Shown one piece after another: positions 11,900-24,457 of a stretch of DNA of 64,000 nucleotides. This DNA is from an uncultured Candidatus Altimarinota bacterium (GTDB taxonomy: Bacteria; Patescibacteriota; Gracilibacteria; BD1-5; UBA2023). Positions within the stretch are counted from its first letter, which is position 1, and every line of letters begins with the position of its first letter. Made by a program: the position numbers and the translations under genes. The stretch is from positions 27,585 to 91,584 of the forward strand of contig CAKZJF010000083.1 in the NCBI GenBank assembly GCA_936941205.1, in the 5' to 3' direction. Below the pieces are notes generated by a model that saw nothing but the letters and a program-made list of their open reading frames with translations, did no database searches and had not been told where the DNA came from.

Positions 11900-12919
11900 T
11901 TAGTAACGGGAAGTATTATATGGTTTTTCATCTTTTTTCAACATCAATAATACTCGCTCTATTGAAAAAATTATGTCTGATTCATTATCTGAAAGTCATT
12001 TTCCACTTTTTAATGCTATATCCTTCATGATAAGAGCACTATAAACTGTTAGAATTCTCGGTAAGAAATCTGCATATTTTAGCGATTTTGTTAGAATAAA
12101 AGGATGAATTCACAAGTTTTCTTGAATTTGCTGACTTTGAAATCAGTTCTTATATAAAACTAAAGAATATACTATATTTCGAAGATTAGTCATTATTCAA
12201 CCTAAAAGCATATATATATCAGATGATGAACCCTCAATAACATCTATCAAAGCTTTTCTTGCTTCATGCATCGAACCAGCAAGTATTGAGTCAATAATAC
12301 TAAAAATAGTATCCTCTTGATTCGATAAAATAATATTTCATATACTTTCATCAGTAACAAAATGAGATAATGAGAATATTTGTAACTTACTAAGCTCATT
12401 GACAAGAAGACTTCTATCAAGTCAAACTCGAGAAATAATGAGTGGTATACTTCTCGAGAAATCTGGATATACCTTTGAAAGTTCATTGGTAAGTTGTTTT
12501 CTAAAATCATCTTTTTCTTGTTTCCGTGATTCTATTTTAACGCCTGAATAAGAATGTAGGATTGAATTTTCTTTCATATATTTCCACCATTTCTTCCTTT
12601 TATCAAAGGTTGGCATAAAAAATATAAGACTGTCAGAGATTGAAAGTTTTTCACAAATTTTTATCCAATCGAATTCATTATCAGTATCATCTTCTTTTCA
12701 CAATAAGACAAGATCATAAATTATAAATAACCGGTGATCTCAAAATAAGGAAGAATTTCCCAATTCAGAAGCAACAAAAGAAATATCATGAGATGATTGG
12801 AGTCGTATCTTCATGATATTTTCCGATCAATATTCTCAAAGAAATTTATTTATATACTCATCAAGTTTTGAACGAAGGAGTGAGTAATCATCTCACTCAA
12901 GGAGAATAATATTATCCAT
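11900..12919 (-). CDS. holA: DNA polymerase III delta subunit (HolA-like)
   Basis: A 339-residue protein resembling the clamp-loader delta subunit. The N-terminus reads MDNIILLEGDDYSLLRSKLD, the typical opening with a glycine-rich turn in place of a P-loop. The mid part has NSSLFGDHRLFIIYDL, a delta-like strand-helix, followed by the LIFFMPTFDKRKKWWKYM segment. The C-terminal helical domain contains DRSLLVNELSKLQIF and the SSSDDIYMLLGGIMTNLRNIVY stretch. Delta is weakly conserved, so the call rests on overall pattern and length rather than catalytic residues. Its start lies two bases after the exonuclease III stop. Confidence 0.78.
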
Positions 12920-12921
12920 AC

Positions 12922-13692
12922 CTATATATTGAGGGTAATTCCAATCGGGCAATGATCACTTCAAATAACTTCAGGATAGATCAAAGAATCAACTAAAAAT
13001 GAACGGAGAGAATCTGATATAAGAAAATAATCAATTCTCCATCAAACGTTACGTTCACGAGAATTTCAAAAATTACTCCACCAAGTATATGATTTATCTT
13101 TTTCAGGAAATAAACTTCTAAATGAATCATGAAATCCATGATTCATAAAATTCTGAAATCAAAATCGTTCTTCATCAGTAAATCCATGTTCTCATTTGTT
13201 TGCACGTGGATTTGCAAGATCAATCTCATTATGTGCCACATTCAAATCACCGCAAAAAATAACTGGTTTCTTTTGTTCTAATCAGGCTAAAAATAAGAGA
13301 AAATCCTTATCCCACTGACAACGATAGGATAATCGAGAGAGATCATTTTTAGAATTTGGGGTATATACGGTAACAAAATAATAATCCTCATATTCACAGG
13401 TAATTATTCTTCATTCCATGTCATGTTCTGGAATGCCCATACCATATCATACAGATATTGGTAATTCTTTTGTAAATATAGCCGTTCAAGAATATCCCTT
13501 TTTTATAGCTGAATTCCAATAAATATGATACCCCATAGAAAGAAGCTCAATCTGTATAGGATTTTGGTCTTCCATAGCCTTAACCTCCTGAAGTCAGATG
13601 ATATCCGGAGATTCATTCTCAAGATATGATAAAAATCACTTAGCAACACATGCACGTATACCATTTACGTTCCAACTAATGTACTTTTTCAT
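12922..13692 (-). CDS. xth: Exodeoxyribonuclease III
   Basis: A 256-residue AP endonuclease/3'-5' exonuclease of the EEP superfamily, acting in base-excision repair. Motifs in order: [21 protein letters not shown] (metal-binding Glu), GYSGTAIFTK, the catalytic Tyr/Asp region FVTVYTPNS and [24 protein letters not shown], the WWSNFGNSRERNVGWRIDY strand, and SDHCPIGI with the catalytic Asp-His pair. All are complete. First gene of the xth-holA-FKBP-trmD-zinc-ribbon operon; a divergent protease gene begins 110 bases away. Confidence 0.95.
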
Positions 13693-13802
13693 AAAAATAG
13701 GCAAAATAATAGGAAAATAATAGGAAAATTTCTATTTTATTCAACTTTACTTTATTATATAGATTGAATACAATCAACGCAATATGTACTAAACACTACT
13801 CC

Positions 13803-14606
13803 ATGAATAAATATTCTTTCCATATAATTCATATCATCATAACCATACTGGTGAGTTCAGTATTTACAGGATATATCTTATACGTAAATACTCCGATGAT
13901 ATATGAAACAACAAGAATATACTGATATAATAATTCCCTAACATGAGCTGTAAAGGAAATATATCCATCTATTGTTCAAATCTTTCAGATAAAAAGCAAC
14001 TGAGATGTTCGTACAAATATTCTCTGAATGAATAATTCCTATAAAGAAATTAGCTGAGTTTGAGCATGATTTTTCATAACAGAAAAATGACATATACTCA
14101 CAAGTAAACACGTGACCGATGCCAATGTGTGAGAATATATTATAAAGACAAATGATTGACTCCAATATGGAGCAAAAATCATATATATAGATTCAAAAAA
14201 AGATTTAGCAGTACTACAAGCATTTGATATTAAAAATACTCAGACACCTATCCATTCAAAGCCAGTTCATATTATAGAGACTATTACATGATCTCAATTA
14301 TGAGAATATATATTTACTATAGGTCATCCTTTCGATACGTTTATTAACTCTCTATCTTTTTGAATTATTGCATGATATCATCGTACAATACAAGTGCCAA
14401 ATAAAAAAGGTGATGTCGAATCATTTAGTGATCTCATACAGACTGATATTGCAATGCATTGAGGAAATAGCTGAGGACCCCTTGTGAATCTTCATGGGAT
14501 AGTTTTATGAATTAATACCGCAACGGAAAATATATACAATATGGGTTTTTCTACTCCTATTACGCAACAAGAAATATTTCAAATACTAAAAAAAATAGAG
14601 GATTAA
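13803..14606 (+). CDS. HtrA/DegP-like serine protease without PDZ domain
   Basis: A 267-residue trypsin-like protease anchored by one N-terminal membrane helix (about residues 7-28) and acting outside the membrane. The catalytic triad is visible: His103 in ILTSKHVTDA, Asp134 in SKKDLAVLQA, and Ser223 in HGGNSGGPL. It stops after the protease fold, so the PDZ domains of DegP/DegS are missing. Two of the glycines in the oxyanion-hole region (14460-14462 and 14472-14474) are TGA codons. The stop codon lies inside the loop of a terminator shared with pyruvate kinase. Likely role is quality control of exported proteins. Confidence 0.9.
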
Positions 14607-14618
14607 TCCTCTATTTTT
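14591..14618. terminator. Bidirectional terminator overlapping the protease stop codon
   Basis: AAAAATAGAGGA (14591-14602) pairs with TCCTCTATTTTT (14607-14618) around a TTAA loop that contains the protease TAA. The pyruvate kinase stop begins at its far edge, so one hairpin ends both convergent genes. Confidence 0.85.
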
Positions 14619-16057
14619 TATAAAATATCTTTTATAGTAATAATTTCCATGGTTGGAATTTCACTATCACCATTCTGCAAATCGGTAACAGCAATAATTC
14701 TATCAGTATCTTTTATATCACCATACTGTCATAATTTCTGTATAGCATTCTTTAAATTTATTGTATGACTTGTATTATATGGGGCAAGCATTACTGGTTC
14801 TACGGCATATAATCATCGCATAAAACCAACAGATGAATCAGATGGGGTAAATGCAATCACTGATATATTAGGACGATAGGCTGCAGCAAGTCGGGCAAGA
14901 CGTCCAGATTTTGTAAAAAGAATAACCGCTTTGGCCTTTAATTCTTCTGCAATTGCAAGAGCAGAACGAATAAGGGCCTTTTTTTCAATATCACGAGTAG
15001 TAAGTCATTCATTTGAATAATCATGATGTTTATGTTCAAGTTCCCCTTCTGCCTCTCGAATAACGCTTACCATCATTTGAACTGATTCAATAGGGTATTT
15101 CCCTGTTGTAGTTTCTCAAGAAAGCATAGTAGCATCAGCACCATGAAGTACTGCCCTGAAAATATCTGATACTTCGGCACGAGTTGGAAATGGATGCTCA
15201 ATCATAGACTCAAGCATATGAGTTGCTACTATAACAAACTTCCCATTCTGACGACAAAGATCTATAATTCGTTTCTGGTATTTAGGAACTTTTTCAATTG
15301 GAACTTCTATACCTAAATCACCTCGTGCTACCATAATACCATCAGAAATAGCAACGATGGAATCTAAATTCTCAATTCATTCGGCATTTTCAATTTTTGA
15401 AATAATACGAATCTCTTCCCCTCCATTTTTATCAAGAAATGAACGGATTTCTTTTACATTCTCAGCAGTACGGATAAAGGATGCAGCAATAAAATGATAT
15501 CCCTTCTTGATACCAAAAAGAATATCTTCCTTATCTTTATCAGTAATTCATGGCAAACGAATACGTACACCTGGAAGATTTACATGACGCCGAGAGCCAA
15601 TAATAGCATCATTCAAGGCTTCTACCATAACAAAACTATCCCTTTTCTCTGTAACACGAACATGAAATAATCCACTATCAATTTCAATAATTCCACCAAT
15701 ATCAACATCATCTGCTAAATATTCATAATCACACGTAAGAAATCTTACTGACGTATCTGTATTTGCAGTTGTTGTATATATAGGAAATATATCTCACTTA
15801 TGAAAATGAATTTTCTCATTCATATCACCCGTGCGAAGTTCTGGTCCTTTAGTATCAAGTAATAATGAAAGTGATGTTTCAGAAGAAGTGTTTAATTCAT
15901 GAATTCTATCAACTATTTCTCATGCGGAAAGATAATCAGCATGAGAAAAATTAAATCGGATAATATTTACTCCTTGAATATATAATTCTTTTAACATTTC
16001 TCTTGAAGCAGTTGCTGGTCAAACGGTAGCAATAATTTTTGTTCGTTTCTGTAGCAT
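14618..16057 (-). CDS. pyk: Pyruvate kinase
   Basis: A 479-residue glycolytic enzyme converting phosphoenolpyruvate and ADP to pyruvate and ATP. The N-terminus [12 protein letters not shown], the substrate region [23 protein letters not shown], the metal-binding ISKIENAEG, the [13 protein letters not shown] loop and [11 protein letters not shown] are all present, as is PTRAEVSDI. The C-terminal regulatory domain is kept ([21 protein letters not shown]). Length is normal. Its own transcription unit, bounded by a terminator on each side. With no other glycolytic gene here, the pathway cannot be judged. Confidence 0.96.
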
Positions 16058-16119
16058 ATAAAATAAAAATAAGAAAACCTGCCGAGTATAATAAGAAGTC
16101 ATATTTCTGCAAGAATTAA

Positions 16120-16145
16120 AAAATAATCCTCATAGGGATTATTTT
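16120..16145. terminator. Terminator of the smpB-DUF1653 operon
   Basis: AAAATAATCC (16120-16129) pairs with GGATTATTTT (16136-16145) and overlaps the DUF1653 stop codon. The poly-A/T flanks suit termination of the leftward transcript. Confidence 0.75.
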
Positions 16146-16390
16146 ATTTCTGTAAATCTCTGAATTTTTTCACCATTCCATTCAACCATATCGTACCACA
16201 TCAAGAGTGGACGAACAGCAAAATCATATCCATAGACCCAAGAGTCTGGTTGCACTTCATACAGTGGACGATATACAACCATCTCTTCTTCTGTTTCGGA
16301 ATGTTTCGCAATACCGATTACTTCATAAGTATGATTGGTTCATCCTGTAGATTTATAATGACGCCAATGGGAATTAATTTTTGGAAGCAT
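16139..16390 (-). CDS. DUF1653 domain protein
   Basis: An 83-residue protein covering a single DUF1653 domain: HWRHYKSTGGTNHTYEVIG, IAKHSETEEEMVVYRPLYE and RPLLMWYDMVE all match the family pattern (short aromatic-rich beta domain of unknown function, often linked to NUDIX or nucleotide genes). Two in-frame ATGs exist, at 16390 and 16402; the downstream one gives the usual family N-terminus. With either, the gene overlaps the 3' end of the NUDIX gene in another frame, suggesting translational coupling. Confidence 0.85.
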
Positions 16391-16844
16391 ATAGAAATGC
16401 ATTAAGAACTATTAAATCGAATCATCCTCTCCATCCTTTGATGGTAGAGATTTCATTCTTCTGTATCCATCGAAATGATTTATGCTCATGACTTAAGGCA
16501 AGAGAAATATCTCGATCAGTTAATTCATAAAGATAACAAAGAAATATAAAAGGAACTTTTTTATCTGAAAAAGTGGTATCTTCATATGCTTTATGTACCA
16601 TAAAAAGTCTTGGATTTCAATAAAGAATTCAAAAATCACTCCCAAGCTCTTCTTGTAACTCACGAGATAATGATTCAATTGGTGATAAAATCTTATCTGC
16701 CTTACTGATTTTTCAACCTGGTAATTCCCACCAAATATCCTTTCAAGGTCGATTTTCACCAACTATCAAAATAGTATCATCTTTTAAAAGACAACATTTT
16801 GTAGCAACGAGGAATGTTTCTTCCGTGAGAAAAGGATTATACAT
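16374..16844 (-). CDS. NUDIX hydrolase
   Basis: A 156-residue NUDIX-fold hydrolase expected to cleave nucleoside diphosphates linked to another group. The core WWELPGGKIS and the helix ESLSRELQEELG are present, giving the REUxEExG half of the Nudix box. The first conserved Glu of the box is not at its canonical spacing: the stretch between GG and REL is longer and holds SPIES instead. The metal-binding Glu residues in REL and EE are intact, so catalysis is plausible. The substrate is unknown. Starts 9 bases after the preceding hypothetical gene and overlaps the DUF1653 gene. Confidence 0.85.
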
Positions 16845-16853
16845 TATTATATG

Positions 16854-17216
16854 TTATAAATTTTGCTGTAATCGATATATTCCCAATGTTTTCTTATAGA
16901 GATCTGGATTATCTGAATTCCTAAAAGGAGCCATATTCCAGTCATCAATCTTGATTTCCTCCTTTGGAAGAAGGAGTATAGCAGAAACTTTTCAAGCAGT
17001 TACATGACCATATAACCATCGATGATTCCCATCTGGAAGAGCATACTTCCATGAATTTTTACGGAATTCTTCTGGAATCTCAAACACAGGAATTGGTGGA
17101 ACTTTCTGGAAATTATAATCAACTCATGCTAACTTCTTTCATTGTTCAACAGCTATCTTATCTATCTCGAATAAGTAGGGATATATTTCCAAAGATGGAA
17201 GGATAAGATGTTGCAT
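16854..17216 (-). CDS. Hypothetical protein, possibly ParB/sulfiredoxin-like
   Basis: A 120-residue soluble protein between alaS and the NUDIX gene. The segment ALPDGNHRWLYGHVTAGKVS resembles the DG(N/H)HR turn and helix of ParB/sulfiredoxin-fold proteins, preceded by VPPIPVFEIPEE as the edge strand. That is the only hint, so the assignment is tentative and the role unknown. Three TGA glycines occur (EQGKK, LAGVD, TAGKV). Gap to the alaS stop is only 6 bases, so it is translated from the same message. Confidence 0.65.
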
Positions 17217-17222
17217 AAAAAA

Positions 17223-19031
<1,809 letters not shown>

Positions 19032-19108
19032 AAATAATAATTAGAATGAGACAAATTATATTGAAAAGGGAGATGAAATCCATCTAATTTATAGATTTTA
19101 TCTATTTT

Positions 19109-20035
19109 CTACTTTCTAATAATTTCAGAAAAGGATTTACTTCCAGTATATGTCCGTGCAATTTCATCTATTCGATAATATTCTCGTGCATTTTGAGGAG
19201 AAAGTGTTGTATCTATAAGTCATTCATTAAATAGAATTTCATCCGAATGAGATGGAAGGAGTGTATAAAATCATCCGATTAACTTATCATTCCTAAAAGC
19301 ATTTGCATGAAAAAGTACACTTGTTGTACAATTATTCCAAAAAGTATTATAAAACTCTGGCTCGCGAGAAATTTTATTAGCTCGTATAAGCATAGATCGA
19401 AAAATTCATTGTATTTTCTCTTTTGGAGTATTTATAGGATACATATATGTTTCATTCTTTCGATAATTTGTACGTAATTTAATCACATCTTCCTCACTTG
19501 CTATGACATAAGCAAGTTCATATTGATTCAGGGCTCAGCGTATGACATCAAAAGATTCTCCCCTCTCTTTTCGTAACTCTGCGGAGATAACTACATTTTT
19601 TCCTCATGAAAAAGAAAATGAAAGCATAGTATGGGCAGGTCAATTGTATTGAGAAAATGGTGTTATAATATAATACATTTTCTCAATATCATTTAAATTA
19701 TAGGTTTGTGTATAGTACCTCGGGGTAAATTCTACATCGGTTTTCCAAGTGAAATCACGGATATTTTCCACGGTAACAATATTGCCTGACCAACTTATTT
19801 TTGGTAAAATAGCGTCCATCTCCTCCCAGTCACGATACAAAGATGGTTTCTGTGATAACCACCATGCCAATCAAACGGTAAGAAAAAGAAGAAATGTAAG
19901 AAAAAAGATTCGCACGAAAATATACCAACCCAAACGAATCAATCAATAAAGGAGAGAAAAAGGAATAGATAGTACCTTCCAGATAGTGTATCAATTCCCA
20001 TCTTTATGAGTATCGAGATTATTATTTTGTGTCAT
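19109..20035 (-). CDS. DUF4105 (Lnb N-terminal-like) membrane protein
   Basis: A 308-residue protein with a long N-terminal hydrophobic region (about residues 23-62) followed by an external domain. The domain shows features of DUF4105: FTWKTDVEFTPRYYTQTYNL, the HTMLSFSF strand, FWNNCTTSVLFHAN with its conserved Asn-Cys, and a C-terminal RIDEIARTYTGSKSFSEIIR. The family contains putative cysteine-dependent hydrolases of periplasmic type; Cys in NNCTTS and His in AHTML could be catalytic, which is an inference. It lies 6 bases after rlmE and 77 bases before alaS. Confidence 0.75.
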
Positions 20036-20041
20036 ACTATA

Positions 20042-20644
20042 TTATTTTTTGTCTATGCATATAAAGTATTCTTCGAAACTTCTATCACGACAAGCCTTAG
20101 GCTTCATACGTGAAAGTTTCTTATATTGTTCCTTAATTGGCTGAATAAGATCAGCTATATCTTCTCATACAAAAACTTTCAAAATCAAAGTTCAACCTGG
20201 CTTAAGAAATTCACGTGCCACATCAAGTATTGCAAGATTTAACTCAACAGACTTGTATTGATCAACTCATGTTATTCCAGTTGTAGAAGGGGCAATATCA
20301 GAGGTAATACAATCAAACTGAGATATTCCAAGACCGCATATATAAGCATGTATCTTGTCATATTCAAAGATACTTTCTTGGAGAAGATGAATGTTTGGAA
20401 ATCAAAAATTTGGATCAATTTTCTGAATATCAATTCAAACTACCTTTCCTCAATTTCAAACTATCTTTGCAATTACCTGAAGAAAACTCCCAGGAGCTGA
20501 AGCTACATCGAGGACACACATCTTCGGTTGAATGATTTTATATTTTTCTTGTATTTCAAGAAGTTTAAATGCACTTCTTGCACGATATCCAAGAGCTTTT
20601 GCTTTCTTAAAGAACGAATCCTGAATCATGAATGGTTTTGTCAT
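20042..20644 (-). CDS. rlmE: 23S rRNA 2'-O-methyltransferase RlmE (FtsJ)
   Basis: A 200-residue methyltransferase of the RrmJ/FtsJ family, which methylates the ribose of a U in the 23S A-loop. The order fits: YRARSAFKLLEIQEKY (catalytic Lys), VLDVASAPGSFLQV (cofactor loop), CITSDIAPSTTGI (catalytic Asp), GGTLILKVFVGED (second Lys) and RDRSFEEYFIC (Glu). The ATG at 20644 is chosen over an in-frame one further upstream because it lies just 7 bases after the preceding stop and matches the family start. Confidence 0.93.
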
Positions 20645-20651
20645 AGTAATT

Positions 20652-22016
20652 TTATTTACGCCTCCAAGAAGGAGGAAAGAAATTAGAGAGTATGCCTGTT
20701 TCATTAATATAATCAAGCCCTATACGCTGTCAATCATAGTAGAGATTTATATATCATCTGAGATTTGTATTCAAATAAATCTTTTCTCAACGGAAATAAA
20801 GATCTAAGATTCCTTCATCATCTGGAAGTATCATACTTGGAACCTTGCTTGATACTAATGTCTTCCCTGCATAATGAGTCCATACAATCTTCCCTTCTTC
20901 TATATTTCCAACCTCCTCACCAAAACGCATGCAATAGAAATTATTTCTAACAAGTTCAAGACTTTCAGATAAGCGAACAGCCAGTAACTTATGTTTAAAC
21001 TTATAAAAAACATACTCCTGTATATCAGAACTATGAAAAAAATCAAAAACCAAAGATTGCTCATGTTTTGATAATGGTATAATTTCCTCATTTATATTCT
21101 TTTGAATTTTTAGCTTTTTTCCCTCAACTGATAGAAGTTTCCGAATCTTTGATACAAAAAATCATCCTGTACCATCAATATGTGGCCAGTATCGTTTTTG
21201 AAATGTAATTTCAAAACATCATGGAAATTTTCTCATCATAGAATCAAGTACTCATTCATTTTCAATTTGATTCAAAGTACATGTTGAATATACCATTTCA
21301 CCTCAAGTTTTGAGTGATATACATGCGGATTCAAGTAGTTTTTCTTGCAATCGACTTATTGTTTTTACATTTTTTATATGCCAATTCTTTACAGCATCTG
21401 TTGTTTTAAATATGGTTCACTCTCAACTACACGGAGCATCTAATAGTATTCTATCGAACGTCTCAGGAGAAGTTGCAAAGTATTGTCCAGGATATAATGT
21501 TACTCCAATATTTATACTCCCCATCCTATCGAGATTTTGTAGGAGTTGTGGTATCCTTTCACGAGTTGGCTCATTCGCAATAATAAAACTTTTTGGATAC
21601 TGTTCGGAAAGCTGTGTTGTCTTTCAGCCAGGTGATGATGCCATATCCAGAATTAAAAATGAATCATTATGAATTTTTCAATCTGAAAGAATATGAACGG
21701 AATGAGCAGCAGCCAGTTCTTGAATATAAATATATCAAAGCAGATGTTCCAAAGAAAATCCCAATCTTCTTTCAAACGGATTAAAATCTATAGTTCTTTC
21801 AAATGAAAATACATTTGAAATTCAGGTCTCAAAAGGAATATAACCCTGATTTTTAAGACGAATCAATAAATTTTCAATAGATATTTTTGATATATTGATT
21901 CGAAACGATTTTTTTAAAGGAGTAATAATAGTACTCAGAAATTTCTGAAGTCATTCTTCATCTCAAGAAAAAAAAGTTTCTCTATAGTATGTTATAAAAC
22001 GTTCGGATATACTCAT
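20652..22016 (-). CDS. NOL1/NOP2/Sun-family rRNA m5C methyltransferase
   Basis: A 454-residue RsmF/RsmB-like enzyme that methylates cytosine C5 in rRNA. The cofactor-binding MASSPGGKTTQL loop, the catalytic cysteine motif LLDAPCSGEGT and the second cysteine in VYSTCTLN are present. An N-terminal RNA-binding part (residues 1-110) precedes the Rossmann fold. A C-terminal extension (HKLLAVRLSE...GRQRIGLDY-like region) resembles the PUA-like tail of RsmF, making it closer to RsmF than RsmB; the target base is not certain. It begins 6 bases after smpB. Confidence 0.9.
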
Positions 22017-22022
22017 GATATC

Positions 22023-22487
22023 TTAATATAAAAATTTACCAATCTCACGATGTGCCTGTCTATCTAAATCTCTTTCTTTTAGTAACTGTTTTTTTTCATG
22101 TCTCTTTCTTCCTCGAGCAAGTCAGATGGCAAGTTTTATAAGATTTCATTTTGAGTACACCTCCATGGGAATAAGCGTATATCAACCTGTTTTTAGCTTT
22201 GTTTGAATTCGGGTAATTTCACTTTTTTTCATAAGTAACAATCGATCACATCTCGGATCCATCTTTAATCAGGAATTAAATGGATACTCTGAAATATGAA
22301 GCCCCATAATAACTGGACGTCAAGAATGAATTGAAACATATGCTCAAGAAAGATTTCCATGTCCTCATCGGATACTTTTTACCTCAACTCATCTCAGAAC
22401 AATTCATGCTTCAAAAAGATCAAAAATTTCATAATCAAATTGAGCTTTTCTATTATCGATAAGAATTTGTTTTCATAGTGTTTTCAT
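22023..22487 (-). CDS. smpB: SsrA-binding protein SmpB
   Basis: A 154-residue tmRNA-binding protein needed for trans-translation of stalled ribosomes. Family signatures: NRKAQFDYEIFDLFEAGIVL, GVEVKSIRGGHGNLSGAYV, NSGLKMDPRCDRLLLMKK and ARGRKRHEKKQLLKERD, with the basic C-terminal tail HREIGKFLY. Several of its glycines (GIVLRGVEVKS, RGGHGN) are TGA. First gene of an eight-gene minus-strand operon. The tmRNA gene itself was not seen in the window. Confidence 0.95.
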
Positions 22488-22495
22488 AGACTGGA

Positions 22496-22522
22496 ATTGT
22501 ATCAAAAAAATAAAAAACTCAA
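22496..22522 (-). promoter_or_regulatory. Putative promoter of the smpB operon
   Basis: On the minus strand TTGAGT (22522-22517) and TACAAT (22501-22496) are separated by 15 bases, 9 bases from the smpB ATG. Spacing is short, so moderate support. Confidence 0.4.
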
Positions 22523-22543
22523 ATGAAAAGCATGATTTTATCA

Positions 22544-22574
22544 AAAAAATAGATTTCAATGAAATCTATTTTTT
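22544..22574 (-). terminator. Terminator of the 53-aa protein gene
   Basis: AAAAAATAGATTTC (22544-22557) and GAAATCTATTTTTT (22561-22574) form a perfect 14-bp stem with a three-base loop, overlapping the stop codon of the leftward gene and separating it from smpB. Confidence 0.7.
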
Positions 22575-22727
22575 GGGTTTTGAAATGGGTTGTTGTTTTT
22601 TTATAAGTTCTTCAACTTGAGCCAGTGTATGACCCATAGGCCAATATGTATTCCTTATTGGACGATCTTGGGGATTTTTCTTTCATCATTCAGGCTCATC
22701 TGGCTTTTTTCCTCAATATGTAATCAT
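22566..22727 (-). CDS. Small hypothetical protein (53 aa)
   Basis: A 53-residue hydrophilic protein: a glycine/lysine/proline-rich start (TYGGKKPDEPEGGKKNP), then RPIRNTYWPMGHTLAQVEELI and a lysine-rich end. The second part can form one amphipathic helix. It carries its own terminator, and the in-frame TGA codons all translate as Gly. Not recognised. Compactness and terminator support it as a real gene. Confidence 0.5.
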
Positions 22728-22817
22728 TGTTTTAAAAAATAAATAAAAAAGAAGTTTAGAATATAGGGAAACTCCTTTCAATATCAATACTTTTTTTAAT
22801 ATATTTACATATATGTA

Positions 22818-22845
22818 TTTACAATAGTAAATTATATGGTATAAT
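22818..22845 (+). promoter_or_regulatory. Sigma70-type promoter of the His-rich small protein
   Basis: TTTACA at 22818-22823 and a perfect TATAAT at 22840-22845 with a 16-base spacer, 25 bases before the ATG at 22871. Confidence 0.65.
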
Positions 22846-22870
22846 ACTTATAATAAATAAATACAAATCT

Positions 22871-23098
22871 ATGATTAAATTCATCATATACATGAATCTA
22901 TGATTCCTACTGTATATATATGGCATTGAGTTAGGAAATGCTGAAAGCCTAGAAACACATGCACCTTTAGAAACAAGGCACGAACACTCTGTTCATGTGC
23001 AACATCCACCACATGATCATCCAGAATCTATTGTAAAAAATAAAAGATTAAGAAGAAAAAATATATTTAAAAAATGATCAGTTAGTGAAAATATCTAA
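22871..23098 (+). CDS. Small exported or membrane-anchored His-rich protein (75 aa)
   Basis: A 75-residue protein with a hydrophobic N-terminus (FIIYMNLGFLLYIYGI), followed by a His/Pro/Glu-rich segment (residues 30-54, including THAPLETRHEHSVHVQHPP and HDHPES) and a basic end. The histidine cluster suggests metal binding, by analogy only. It has its own promoter with perfect -10 box. Its TAA overlaps the stop codon of the convergent UPF0489 gene in the shared sequence CTAA at 23095-23098. Confidence 0.6.
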
Positions 23099-23829
23099 AG
23101 AAAAATATCAAACAAAGCCTGAATGGCTTTTTTTTGATCTATAAAAAATGGACTTGATGCAACCGTTATATATGAAGATTTCATTGCTATTCTTCGAATA
23201 AAATCCACCTTCTTAGTAGAATCAATATAATCAAGATCTGGGGAAAAAAAATCAAGATCCAAATTCAGAATAGTTTTATTTCCAAATGTATAATCCATAT
23301 ATTTTTCTATATCAGATTCCCCTTCGATACGATAAAATTGAGAAATAAATCAATTTCTGATAAGAGGAACTACATAATTCCCAACATTACATTGTTTATT
23401 AGTAAAATTCCATATAGACTCATAATCCGAGTCTTCTCCAAAAGATACATCATTTTTATTTTCCCAAAGATCAGAATGTTGATCAACATGAACTATTTCA
23501 CATCCATGGGAAATAGTTCATTTTCTATATGCATCGTACCAGAAATACAAAGCATGATTATGATTATCAAAAATAGTCATAGGTATACCATTCCATTGGG
23601 TGGATATAAATACATCCAATCAGGTACATGAATATAATGTGCCATCATCTCAAATATCTTCAAAAACAATGGAAGTTCATTCAGATACATCAGAAATACT
23701 TCAATCTATACAACATGGAATAGTAAGTTTTTTAGAAGAACGAATATCATAAGAGAAGGCATTATTTCCATAATATCATTCCAAAAACGTTGGAGTTTTA
23801 TAAAAATATGATAAGTTTTTTGATTGCAT
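23095..23829 (-). CDS. UPF0489 family protein
   Basis: A 244-residue cytoplasmic protein. The combination FWYDAYRKGTISHGCEIVHVDQHSDLW and, later, ILNLDLDFFSPD is characteristic of UPF0489, a family shared with eukaryotes (human C5orf22) whose biochemical function is unknown. The Asp/His residues (VHVDQHSD, DLDFF) look like a metal site related to arginase-like hydrolases, which is inference. Third gene of the pbpC-gmk run, 55 bases after gmk. Confidence 0.75.
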
Positions 23830-23884
23830 TATTTATTATAGTTTTTTAATAATGAGCATATATCCCATTCTAAATAATCATTTT

Positions 23885-24445
23885 TTATCCCTGTAGAATT
23901 GAAAGAATCTTTTGAGTAGTTATTAATATATCATCATTCACAATTTGAAAATCATAATAATCCTTATCTTCAAGTTCAATTAGGGCATTTGCAAGACGAA
24001 GATCAAAAGCAGTATCAGTTTCTGTTCATCTTCATCATAATCTCTTTTTCAATTCATCGAGAGATGGGGGTAAAAGAAATATACTCTTTACGGTATATCA
24101 TCTTTTTTCAAGAACTGGACGAATATGAACCATACCTTGTGGATCTATGATATAAAGTGGAGATTTCCCTGTTTGAACTATACGATCAAGCTCAGAAAAA
24201 GTTGATCCATAATAATTTCCATGTACCAAAGCATACTCTATGAGAGCATTTTCATCTATGAATCTTTCAAATACGCCTCTTTCAACAAAATGATAATGCA
24301 TACCGCCTATTTCTCATTCTCTTATTGGCCTAGAGGTTGTTGTTATAACTTTTTCAACATATTGAAAACAACTTTTCTCAGCAGCATGCCATATAGTAGT
24401 TTTTCAAACCCCTGATGGTCAAGAAAGAATATATATATTAGACAT
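23885..24445 (-). CDS. gmk: Guanylate kinase
   Basis: A 186-residue nucleotide kinase converting GMP and ATP to GDP and ADP. P-loop ILSGPSGVGKTTIW at the N-terminus, GMP-binding ITTTSRPIREGEIGGMHYHFV, and the FLLPPSLDELKKRLGGRGTETD lid region are visible. Length is close to the family's 200. Two P-loop glycines are TGA (SGPSGVGKT). It starts 12 bases after the pbpC stop, so the two are probably co-transcribed. Confidence 0.94.
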
Positions 24446-24457
24446 GATCTTAGTAAA

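Noticed and set aside
13693..13802. Short AAAATAATAGG direct repeats upstream of the protease gene
   Set aside because: Two A/T-rich copies only; indistinguishable from chance in this composition.
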